A DNA stretch of 5,412 bases, taken from assembly GCA_945888895.1 (NCBI GenBank), contig CAMDAY010000150.1, positions 1 to 5,412 of the forward strand, given 5' to 3'. The DNA is from Dehalococcoides mccartyi. GTDB lineage: Bacteria; Chloroflexota; Dehalococcoidia; UBA2979. This document shows, one piece after another, positions 1-4,915 of the stretch (position 1 is its first letter; each line of letters opens with the position of its first letter). The position numbers were made by a program, and so were the translations under genes. Under the pieces are notes generated by a model. The model was not told where the DNA came from, searched no databases, and saw only the letters and a program-made list of their open reading frames with translations.

Positions 1-50
1 CGTGCGTTTCTAGGCGCCCAGTGTCAGTACACTCGCACGATCTAACCGGG

Positions 51-131
51 GAGCCCGAGGGGCGAAGCCCCTCGGATCTCATCCCCCTTCCCGCGCCGGG
101 AAGGGGGCAGGGGGGGATGGGCCGCCCGACG
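51..131 (+). repeat. Palindromic C/G-rich intergenic repeat, left copy
   Basis: This non-coding block downstream of the GDPD gene holds two adjacent perfect hairpins. The first pairs CCGAGGGG (55-62) with CCCCTCGG (68-75) around CGAAG. The second pairs CCCCCTTCCC (83-92) with GGGAAGGGGG (98-107) around GCGCC. A G-rich tail and GGGCCGCCC (119-127) follow. The same series of blocks occurs in reverse complement at 4750-4849, so this is a repeat family and not a lone hairpin. Either hairpin could also end minus-strand transcripts from the gene cluster, but neither is followed by a T-tract. Bases 1-50 show only a small inverted repeat (AGTGT 20-24 with ACACT 29-33) and no gene. Confidence 0.6.
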
Positions 132-153
132 GGTGAGCGATGCGGCCCGCGGC

Positions 154-813
154 CTAGAGCGCGTTCAGCACCGTGACGTGGTTGCTCGTGATCTCATCGA
201 CGCCCCAGGAGACGAGCTGCATCGCGCGGTCGACGTCGTCCACGGTCCACGCGTTGACGCGGCGGGCGCGCTCGCGGAGCAGGGCGATCTCGTCGGGGGT
301 GTGCAGCAGGGTGTGGCGGATGGCGACTGCCGTCTCGGAGAGCACGCCGGCATCGCGCTGCACGAGGTACGCGCGCAACTGCGCCTCGGTGCGGATCGAG
401 TAGCCGATGCGGATGCCGGGCAGCCACGCGCGCACGCGGTCGGCGATGCTCCAGTCCTCGCACGTCACGCAGACACGCGAGCGCGTCGCCTCATCGGCCA
501 GCGCGCGCGCCAGCTCCGGCGCGGGGTCGCCGAACCACGACCGCAGGTCGACGACGACATCGGCATGCCCCGCCCTGGCCTCGAGGATCGCGTGGAGCGA
601 CAGCACGCTGCTGCGCCGCCGGAAGCCGCCCCATCCGAGGAGCAGCGGCAGCGGGCCGAGCGGGCGTTCGTGGTGCGCAAGCAGGTCGTCGCCGTGCACC
701 CACACGTCCGCCTCGATCGCGTCGACTGCGAGATGGCCGGCGAGGACGACGAGCGACGCGAGGCTCCCCGGCGTGGCGTTCCCGGCGCGGTGGAGGATGC
801 GATTCACGGTCAT
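154..813 (-). CDS. Glycerophosphodiester phosphodiesterase (GDPD) family protein
   Basis: This 219-residue protein is probably a cytoplasmic TIM-barrel phosphodiesterase that hydrolyses glycerophosphodiesters to glycerol 3-phosphate and an alcohol. Family signatures visible are the N-terminal HR pair (H8-R9), the metal-binding IEADV (E34, D36), a second histidine after a short loop (H47/H48, where the family usually has HD), and the C-terminal VNAWTVDDVDRAMQLVSWGVDEI (about 183-205), which matches the usual V-WTV...GVD ending. There is no signal peptide. It is slightly shorter than typical GDPDs (about 240-250 residues). HRAGN replaces the more common HRG-, and E49 stands where the HD aspartate is expected. 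The ATG at 813 was chosen because the homology starts there and the longer frame would run deep into yjbQ. It begins 17 bases after the yjbQ stop without a clear Shine-Dalgarno sequence, so translation may be coupled. The family call is firm; the substrate is unknown. Confidence 0.87.
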   Translation of the reverse strand: MTVNRILHRAGNATPGSLASLVVLAGHLAVDAIEADVWVHGDDLLAHHERPLGPLPLLLGWGGFRRRSSVLSLHAILEARAGHADVVVDLRSWFGDPAPELARALADEATRSRVCVTCEDWSIADRVRAWLPGIRIGYSIRTEAQLRAYLVQRDAGVLSETAVAIRHTLLHTPDEIALLRERARRVNAWTVDDVDRAMQLVSWGVDEITSNHVTVLNAL

Positions 814-830
814 GGAAGTCGAAGCCCGGA

Positions 831-1352
831 CTATTCCGGGAGACGCGTGCCCATCGCCTGCACGAAGACGGTGCGCGGGCGCGCGTGGTCGAGCTCGACG
901 AGGAAGAGGCTCTGCCACTGGCCGATATACGCCGCGTTCTCGTGGATCGGGACGGACTCGCTCGACCCGAGGAAGAGGTGCTGGCAGTGCGCGTGGCCGT
1001 TGGCGCACTCGCGGTCGGTCATGTTCACCGTGCGGATCGAGAAGTCGTTGTGCTCGTAGTAGTCGCCGGCCGGGGCGATCCTCGATAGCACGCGGGCCAT
1101 GTCGTTCAGCAGCAGCGGCTCGTGCTCGTTGAGAACGATCGCGGCCGTGGTGTGGTTCGACATGATCATCAACTGGCCGTACTGCACCCCGGAGCGCGCG
1201 ACGACGTTCTGGATGTCAGCGGTGATGTCGATGAACTCGAGGGCGTGCGAGGTCTCGTAGGAGAGCGTCTCTGCGTACGCGACGAACTCCGTCGCCGGGA
1301 CGACCGCCGTGTGGACGGGCTGCGTGCGTTGCCGTGGGGCGCTCTCGACCAT
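831..1352 (-). CDS. YjbQ/UPF0047 family protein
   Basis: This 173-residue protein belongs to the YjbQ (UPF0047) family. E. coli YjbQ can supply weak thiamine-phosphate synthase activity, so databases label members 'secondary thiamine-phosphate synthase', but the natural role is unsettled. Family motifs seen are NHTTAAIVLNE (H67, T68, T69, E76), the YEHND block (H101, N102), a NGHAHCQH segment (about 119-125), SVPIHENAAYIGQWQSLFLVELD (about 133-155) and a C-terminal RTVFVQAMG strand. The conserved histidines and glutamate would form the putative metal/active site. About 20 N-terminal residues precede the homology, making it longer than the ~138-residue E. coli protein. The ATG at 1352 is supported by GAGGA nine bases upstream. 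It lies 100 bases after the sirB1-like gene and 17 bases before the GDPD gene, with which it probably shares a transcript. Confidence 0.92.
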   Translation of the reverse strand: MVESAPRQRTQPVHTAVVPATEFVAYAETLSYETSHALEFIDITADIQNVVARSGVQYGQLMIMSNHTTAAIVLNEHEPLLLNDMARVLSRIAPAGDYYEHNDFSIRTVNMTDRECANGHAHCQHLFLGSSESVPIHENAAYIGQWQSLFLVELDHARPRTVFVQAMGTRLPE

Positions 1353-1373
1353 GCCGCACTGTCCTCGACGGGT

Positions 1374-1438
1374 GGTACCTGGTGGGATTTCCGGTACGTC
1401 TGAGCGTACCAACGATCGAGGGGCACCGCCACGTGGCG
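1374..1438. promoter_or_regulatory. Inverted repeats in the gap upstream of yjbQ
   Basis: The 100-base gap between the sirB1-like gene and yjbQ contains three symmetric sites: GGTACC (1374-1379), GGTACG-6-CGTACC (1393-1398 and 1405-1410), and the 12-bp palindrome CGCCACGTGGCG (1427-1438). The GGTAC core occurs in two of them, as expected of an operator cluster or an RNA leader ahead of yjbQ. No -10/-35 pair is convincing here and no T-tract follows the palindrome, so whether it acts as promoter region, operator or weak terminator is open. Confidence 0.3.
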
Positions 1439-1452
1439 CCATTGGGCGGGAG

Positions 1453-2340
1453 TTACGTTTGGGGGTCGCCGTCCTCGTCGCCCTCAGGAACGGCGTGGCG
1501 GCGCAGGGAGCGCACGGTCTCGGCGACGGTCTGGATGTCCCGCGCCCCGGCGCGGTAGCGGACGTACTGCTCCAGGTCGGTGAGCGCGGAGCGCAGCTCG
1601 CCGAGCCGCTCGCGGAGCATCCCCCGGTCGCGGATCTCATCGAGGTCCCACGGGTAGAGCGCGAGCAGGAAGTCGATCGCGCGTGCCGCGCGCTCCTCGT
1701 CGCCCTGCTGGAGCGCGCCTGCCTTCAGGTTGTGGAGCAGCCGCTGGATCACCTGCCGCGGGAGCAGGTTCTCGAGGTAGTAGTCCTTGAACGGCACGCG
1801 CGCGCCGAAGGCGCCGCGCACCAGCTCCTGACAGTTGTGGCGCGTGAGGATGCGACCGCCGTTGAAGACGTCGATCAGCAGCTCGTCAGCCTCGTCCGTC
1901 GGGTCGTTCGGGCTGTAGCGGCAGATGACGTGACCCGGCAGGCCCACCGGCTGCACGTCGAGCCCCGCGCGCTGGCACACCTCGGCGTAGACGATGGCGA
2001 GGGTAACCGGGACGCCGAGGCGTTCCGATAGCACGTCGCTCAGGTACAGGTTGCGCGGATCCTCGTAGTGGTCGGCGTTGCCACGGAAGCCCAACTCGCG
2101 GAAGAGCAGCTGGTTCACGGTCTGGATCATCGCGCGGGCACGCGGGCGGAACGGCTGGCGGCCGAGCTGCTGCGTCAGCGTCTCGGCCATGTCCTCTAGC
2201 CGACGTTCGTAGCCGTCGACGTCGATGCTCGGGTACTCGGCCTGCGCGATGAGCAGGGCGGCGCGCGCCATCGGCACCTCGTCCGCCGGCCCGGCGACGG
2301 CCTCCCGGAAGCGTTCGAGTGTTTCCTCGAGCGGTGTCAT
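1453..2340 (-). CDS. SirB1/UPF0162 family protein (transglutaminase-like plus helical repeat)
   Basis: This 295-residue protein has the architecture of the SirB1/YchA family: an N-terminal helical part (about 1-85), a transglutaminase-like core (about 90-190) and a C-terminal TPR-like helical part (about 195-285). Diagnostic segments are DPRNLYLSDVLSERLGVPVTL (about 94-114), VYAEVCQRAGL (117-127, C122), GLPGHVICRY (H137) and LLIDVFNGGRIL (D157, GG161-162). C122, H137 and D157 fall in the order of a transglutaminase-like triad, but most SirB1 members have no proven catalysis, so the biochemical function is unknown. The tail is acidic. The ATG at 2340 has a strong ribosome-binding site, AGGTGATC, five bases upstream. 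It starts 37 bases after the plsY-like stop, indicating a shared transcript. The frame remains open upstream to an 8-base C tract inside plsY. Confidence 0.88.
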   Translation of the reverse strand: MTPLEETLERFREAVAGPADEVPMARAALLIAQAEYPSIDVDGYERRLEDMAETLTQQLGRQPFRPRARAMIQTVNQLLFRELGFRGNADHYEDPRNLYLSDVLSERLGVPVTLAIVYAEVCQRAGLDVQPVGLPGHVICRYSPNDPTDEADELLIDVFNGGRILTRHNCQELVRGAFGARVPFKDYYLENLLPRQVIQRLLHNLKAGALQQGDEERAARAIDFLLALYPWDLDEIRDRGMLRERLGELRSALTDLEQYVRYRAGARDIQTVAETVRSLRRHAVPEGDEDGDPQT

Positions 2341-2377
2341 CGCCCGATCACCTGGGTCGCCGTCACGAGCGATGCCA

Positions 2378-2956
2378 TCATCGGGGGGGGCGGCTGCGCT
2401 CGGGGGTGAAGCCCTCGAAGCGGATGATCTTGAGCGCCGTCACGGTGAGTAGCAGGAGCACCCCGACGAGCTTCGCGTCTGGATAGGCGACGAAGTACGC
2501 GAAGACCGGGACGCACAGCAGCGCCACGGCGCCGGCGAAGCGCTTCGAACCGATGGTCAGGTACAGCGCCACGGCGATGACCGCCGCAGGGATCGTCGCG
2601 GTCGGCACCAGCGCGAACAGGCCGCCGATCGCCGCCGCAGTGCCGTTGCCGCCATCGAACCGCAGGAAGATGGAGTAGTCGTGTCCGGCGACCGCGAGCA
2701 GTGCGGCGAGGACCGCCTCGGTATCGCCGAGGCCAAGGAGGTACGCGGCGGACACCGCCGCCATCCCCTTGCCGATGTCACCGATCGCGACGAGGAGTGC
2801 GGGGGCCAGGCCGACGTTGTCCCAGACGTTCATCGTGCCGGGGTTCCCGTTGCCGATCGAGCGGATGTCTCGACCAGTGAGCAGGTACACGACGATGTAC
2901 GACGTGGGAATCGACCCCAGCAAGTACGCAATCGCGAACGCCATGGCGACGATCAC
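2378..2956 (-). CDS. Divergent PlsY-type glycerol-3-phosphate acyltransferase homologue
   Basis: This 192-residue integral membrane protein is a PlsY-family homologue. PlsY uses acyl-phosphate to acylate glycerol 3-phosphate, the first step of phospholipid synthesis, at the cytoplasmic membrane. Support comes from AIAYLLGSIPTSY (about 8-20), the GNGNPGTMN segment (35-43), GDIGKG (59-64), GHDYSIFLRFDGGNG (91-105) and five or so hydrophobic helices. The motifs are altered. In the usual SGNxGATNxxR the serine is N36 and the arginine is D46. In GGKG the lysine is N104. The C-terminal HRxNIxRLxxGxE motif is absent, replaced by KIIRFEGFTPERSRPPR. It may therefore be a paralogue with changed or lost activity. 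The GTG at 2956 is preferred over the in-frame ATG at 2944 because of the ribosome-binding site at 2963-2970. The sirB1-like gene follows after 37 bases. The gene symbol is left empty because activity is doubtful. Confidence 0.85.
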   Translation of the reverse strand: MIVAMAFAIAYLLGSIPTSYIVVYLLTGRDIRSIGNGNPGTMNVWDNVGLAPALLVAIGDIGKGMAAVSAAYLLGLGDTEAVLAALLAVAGHDYSIFLRFDGGNGTAAAIGGLFALVPTATIPAAVIAVALYLTIGSKRFAGAVALLCVPVFAYFVAYPDAKLVGVLLLLTVTALKIIRFEGFTPERSRPPR

Positions 2957-2962
2957 GAGCAG

Positions 2963-2970
2963 ACCTCCCC
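2963..2970 (-). promoter_or_regulatory. Shine-Dalgarno site deciding the GTG start of the PlsY-like gene
   Basis: On the minus strand GGGGAGGT ends six bases before the GTG at 2956, an ideal spacing. The in-frame ATG at 2944 would lie 18 bases away, so the GTG start is favoured. Confidence 0.7.
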
Positions 2971-2982
2971 TGACACCCGTGG

Positions 2983-2988
2983 ATCATA
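2983..2988 (-). promoter_or_regulatory. Possible -10 box upstream of the PlsY-like gene
   Basis: TATGAT on the minus strand (5 of 6 matches to TATAAT), preceded directly by TG, lies 27 bases upstream of the GTG start. It would place the transcript start near 2977, just ahead of the ribosome-binding site. No good -35 box is seen at 16-18 bases. It is one of few AT-rich hexamers in the 153-base gap 2957-3109, which otherwise holds two copies of CTGGCATG (3051-3058 and 3081-3088). Confidence 0.3.
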
Positions 2989-3109
2989 CAGCCCGCGTAT
3001 CAGGCGTTCACGCAAGCCCGGAGATCTGCGGTGGGGCTGGCCGGGCATTCCTGGCATGAGCACCGTCGAGGTTCGCCGATCTGGCATGTCCTCGGGTGCT
3101 AGTCGAGTG

Positions 3110-3697
3110 CTAGTCGCTGAAGGCGGTGAACCCGGCGGTCGGGGCGTCGTCGCGGCGCTCCGCAGCGGGCGAGGTCCACGTCACCGATCCCCCGGTGTTG
3201 CTGGAGGTGAACGGGGCTGCAGGCGGCGGCGGGGTGGCTGGCGTGCTGGGCGCGGGCGCGGCGTACGAGGTCGGCGCACCCGGAGCGTCGTCAGTGACCG
3301 CGTAGATCACCTCGGAGAGGGGATCGTCGTCGCCCGGCAACTCGATGCCCGCGAACCCGAAGGCGGCGCGCTCGGCCATCTCGCGGATGCGCGAAAGGTC
3401 GCCACCCACGGCGCCGACGCCGAAGTTCACGCCGAACGCCGCCATCCACGAGGGGATGTGCAGCCATGACCACGGTGTGTCCCGGACGCGCGCGGCGGCC
3501 ACGAGGCCCGGCACGACGTCCTGGATGCGGATCTTCACGTCGTCCAGCGAGACGCTGATTGGCTCGCCGGCCTCCTGCTGACGGCGCACCTGGGCGGCCA
3601 CACGGCCGGCGATGGCGCCGACGATCGCGGCGACGGCGATGAAGAGGAGGAAGCGAATGCGTCCCATGGTCGAAGCCCTTCGGTGCCGATGCCGCAT
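3110..3697 (-). CDS. Membrane-anchored protein of unknown function
   Basis: I do not recognise a family for this 195-residue product. It has a short basic N-terminus, one clear transmembrane segment (about residues 15-35, rich in Ile/Ala/Val), then RR-rich residues and a soluble region. That region contains a predicted amphipathic strand/helix (SLDDVKIRIQDVVPGLVAAA, about 50-69), a tryptophan-rich patch DTPWSWLHIPSW (about 73-84), a glycine-rich segment and an acidic stretch. The last 60 residues are rich in Pro, Ala, Ser and Thr and look disordered. By charge the body may face either side of the membrane. The ATG at 3697 is chosen because GAGGTGA, a seven-base match to the anti-Shine-Dalgarno complement, sits six bases upstream (3704-3710). 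An internal ATG at 3667, giving 185 residues starting MGRIRFLLF, is a fair alternative. It is divergent from the aquaporin gene and upstream of the plsY-like gene. Codon use is like its neighbours. Confidence 0.72.
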   Translation of the reverse strand: MRHRHRRASTMGRIRFLLFIAVAAIVGAIAGRVAAQVRRQQEAGEPISVSLDDVKIRIQDVVPGLVAAARVRDTPWSWLHIPSWMAAFGVNFGVGAVGGDLSRIREMAERAAFGFAGIELPGDDDPLSEVIYAVTDDAPGAPTSYAAPAPSTPATPPPPAAPFTSSNTGGSVTWTSPAAERRDDAPTAGFTAFSD

Positions 3698-3803
3698 TAT
3701 TCGTCACCTCGACGGTAGGTCGTGGTGTTTCGCCGGGTCAAACCTGCGGGGAACTTCAACGAACACGCACGGGCATTGTGGACAAATAAACTGATTAACC
3801 GTG

Positions 3804-3832
3804 TTGACGTGTGTACCAATTCATGCTGTAAT
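3804..3832 (+). promoter_or_regulatory. Sigma70-type extended -10 promoter for the aquaporin gene
   Basis: TTGACG (3804-3809) and TGTAAT (3827-3832) are separated by exactly 17 bases, and the -10 box is preceded by TGC (3824-3826), forming an extended -10 element. Both hexamers match consensus at 5 of 6 positions. The segment lies in an AT-rich patch of an otherwise GC-rich window, 47 bases before the ATG at 3879. Transcription would start near 3839. Confidence 0.68.
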
Positions 3833-3840
3833 CCCTCCTG

Positions 3841-3862
3841 CGCCGAGCGAGCGGGCTCGGTG
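3841..3862 (+). promoter_or_regulatory. Hairpin in the aquaporin 5' leader
   Basis: CGCCGAGC (3841-3848) can pair with GCTCGGTG (3855-3862), with one G-U pair, around a six-base loop. It would form at the very 5' end of the predicted transcript, just before the GGGAG ribosome-binding site at about 3868-3872. It may stabilise the mRNA or influence translation; no ligand or factor is implied. Confidence 0.35.
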
Positions 3863-3878
3863 TGAGTGGGAGATACCC

Positions 3879-4565
3879 ATGGGTGCTGCATTCGACCCGA
3901 AGAAACTGACCGCCGAGGCCATCGGTGCGTTCACGCTCATCTTCATCGGTCCCGGATCGGTGATGCTCGCCACCGCTAACGCCAACGTCACCCTCGTCGG
4001 CGTCGCGCTCGCCCACGGCCTCGCAATCGCGCTGATGGCGTCCGCGCTCGGCGCGATCTCCGGCGGGCACTTCAACCCCGCGGTCACGATCGGCATGTGG
4101 GTGACCCGCCGCATCGAGACGCTCCCCGCCCTCGGCTACATCGTCGCGCAGTGCGCGGGCGGCATCCTCGGCGGGCTCGCGCTGATGGTGTTCTTCCCGG
4201 AGGGGCTGCGGAACGCGGCGCACTACGGCACACCGACGCTCGGCCCGGGCATCGACTTCGCTCGCGGCGTGGGCATCGAGGCGATCCTCACGTTCTTCCT
4301 GGTGATGGTGATCTTCGGTACCGCCGTCGATAAGCGGGCGCCGCACCTCGGTGGTATCGCCATCGGCCTGACGATCACGATGGACATCCTCGCCGGCGAT
4401 CCGCTGACCGGAGCGGCGATGAACCCCGTGCGCGCCCTGGGCCCCGCGGTCGTGTCCGGGGTGTGGACCGACCACCTCGTCTACTGGATCGGCCCGATCG
4501 TCGGCGCGGTGACCGCGTCGCTGCTCTACCACTACCTGTTCATCGAGGAGCCCGCTGCCGCATAG
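3879..4565 (+). CDS. Aquaporin (MIP family channel)
   Basis: This 228-residue protein is a six-helix MIP channel for water and/or small neutral solutes in the cytoplasmic membrane. The two pore half-helices are ISGGHFNPAVTIG (first NPA at 66-68) and LTGAAMNPVRALGP (182-184), where NPA is replaced by NPV. The selectivity-filter positions read H46, I170, A179 and R185 by alignment to known MIPs. This combination resembles plant tonoplast intrinsic proteins more than AqpZ (F-H-T-R) or GlpF (W-G-F-R). The conserved helix-1 glutamate (E13) is present, and the length suits a compact prokaryotic aquaporin. The ATG at 3879 is preferred because GGGAG lies upstream and homology begins about ten residues in; the longer frame from 3801 would begin upstream of the predicted -35 box. 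It is a single-gene transcript with its own promoter and a terminator at 4668. Substrate cannot be assigned with confidence. Confidence 0.93.
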   Translation: MGAAFDPKKLTAEAIGAFTLIFIGPGSVMLATANANVTLVGVALAHGLAIALMASALGAISGGHFNPAVTIGMWVTRRIETLPALGYIVAQCAGGILGGLALMVFFPEGLRNAAHYGTPTLGPGIDFARGVGIEAILTFFLVMVIFGTAVDKRAPHLGGIAIGLTITMDILAGDPLTGAAMNPVRALGPAVVSGVWTDHLVYWIGPIVGAVTASLLYHYLFIEEPAAA

Positions 4566-4616
4566 CGGCTCCATCCCGCGCGACTCGAGGCGAACTCGGC
4601 CGCGCAGCGATTCAGA

Positions 4617-4666
4617 CATTTGCATCTGTCGAACTTAATACCCCCGCCGCACGACAGATGCAGATG
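4617..4666. repeat. 15-bp inverted repeat with 20-base AT-rich centre
   Basis: Left arm 4617-4631 and right arm 4652-4666 are complementary at 14 of 15 positions (core TGCATCTGTCG with CGACAGATGCA), and the one mismatch becomes a G-U pair in RNA. The 20-base centre contains AACTTAATA, unusually AT-rich for this window. It lies 51 bases after the aquaporin stop and one base before the terminator stem. It could be a 3'-end RNA structure, a protein-binding site or a remnant of a mobile element. Confidence 0.7.
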
Positions 4667-4667
4667 A

Positions 4668-4698
4668 GAGAGCCGGCCGCAAGGCCGGCTCTCGCTTT
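4668..4698 (+). terminator. Intrinsic terminator downstream of the aquaporin gene
   Basis: GAGAGCCGGCC (4668-4678) and GGCCGGCTCTC (4683-4693) form a perfect 11-bp stem closed by the GNRA tetraloop GCAA, followed by GCTTTGT. The T-tract is short (three T), but stem and loop are textbook. It is oriented for the plus-strand aquaporin transcript. Confidence 0.82.
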
Positions 4699-4749
4699 GT
4701 GCTCGGAGCGATGCAGGGGCGTCGACGTTGCGGGGCGTCGCGGTGGCAG

Positions 4750-4849
4750 CGTGGGGCGGCCCGCCCCTGCCCCCCGTACCTTCAGTGGAGAACAGCGCTT
4801 AGCGCGGGGCGCGGGAGGGGTTGAAGTCGAAGGGGCTTCGCCCCTTCGA
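4750..4849 (-). repeat. Palindromic C/G-rich intergenic repeat, right inverted copy
   Basis: Read on the minus strand, this block repeats the elements at 51-131 in the same order: a hairpin with GGGGCGAAGCCCC core (TCGAAGGGG 4827-4835 pairs with CCCCTTCGA 4841-4849), then CTTCAACCCC and TCCCGCGCC, then GGGGGGCAGGGGCGG and GCCGCCCCACG (4750-4775). About 30 extra bases separate the second and third parts compared with the left copy. No coding potential is seen. It sits between the convergent aquaporin and GNAT genes, and the hairpin could act as a bidirectional transcription stop, although it has no T-tract. Apart from this repeat, the inverted repeat at 4617 and the terminator, I see nothing else in the 350-base gap 4566-4915. 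Confidence 0.55.
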
Positions 4850-4915
4850 GCATCCCGGCGGCCGATCAGAGAATTGGCCGTCAGGTCCGCGCTGACCCTC
4901 CCCGAGAACCGCGGG

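Noticed and set aside
133..1059. Long plus-strand open frame opposite the GDPD and yjbQ genes
   Set aside because: It is an Arg/Ala/Val/Asp-rich antisense shadow of two well-supported minus-strand genes, has no recognisable domain and spans both of them.
3016..3046. GCCCGG/CCGGGC inverted repeat with a 19-base loop after the membrane protein gene
   Set aside because: The six-base stem with a long loop and no T-tract is expected by chance in this base composition.
3096..3117. 11-bp tandem duplication GTGCTAGTCGA/GTGCTAGTCGC spanning the stop codon of the membrane protein
   Set aside because: A two-copy short duplication has no visible functional consequence, and the reading frame already stops in the gene-proximal copy.
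3712..3741. Possible minus-strand promoter TTGACC-18-TACCGT for the unknown membrane protein
   Set aside because: The -35 is good, but the -10 matches only half the consensus and its start point would fall inside the Shine-Dalgarno site of the chosen start. It would fit only if translation starts at 3667.
3795..4625. Minus-strand open frame opposite the aquaporin gene
   Set aside because: Composition is typical of antisense shadow (rich in Arg, Asp, Glu, His, Gly) and the aquaporin frame on the other strand is unmistakable.
4716..4740. Direct repeat GGGGCGTCG (4716-4724 and 4732-4740)
   Set aside because: Only two copies of nine bases in GC-rich non-coding DNA, with no array structure; not a CRISPR or iteron set.
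4880..4896. Small hairpin GTCAG-7-CTGAC downstream of the GNAT stop
   Set aside because: A five-base-pair stem without a T-tract is too weak to call a terminator.
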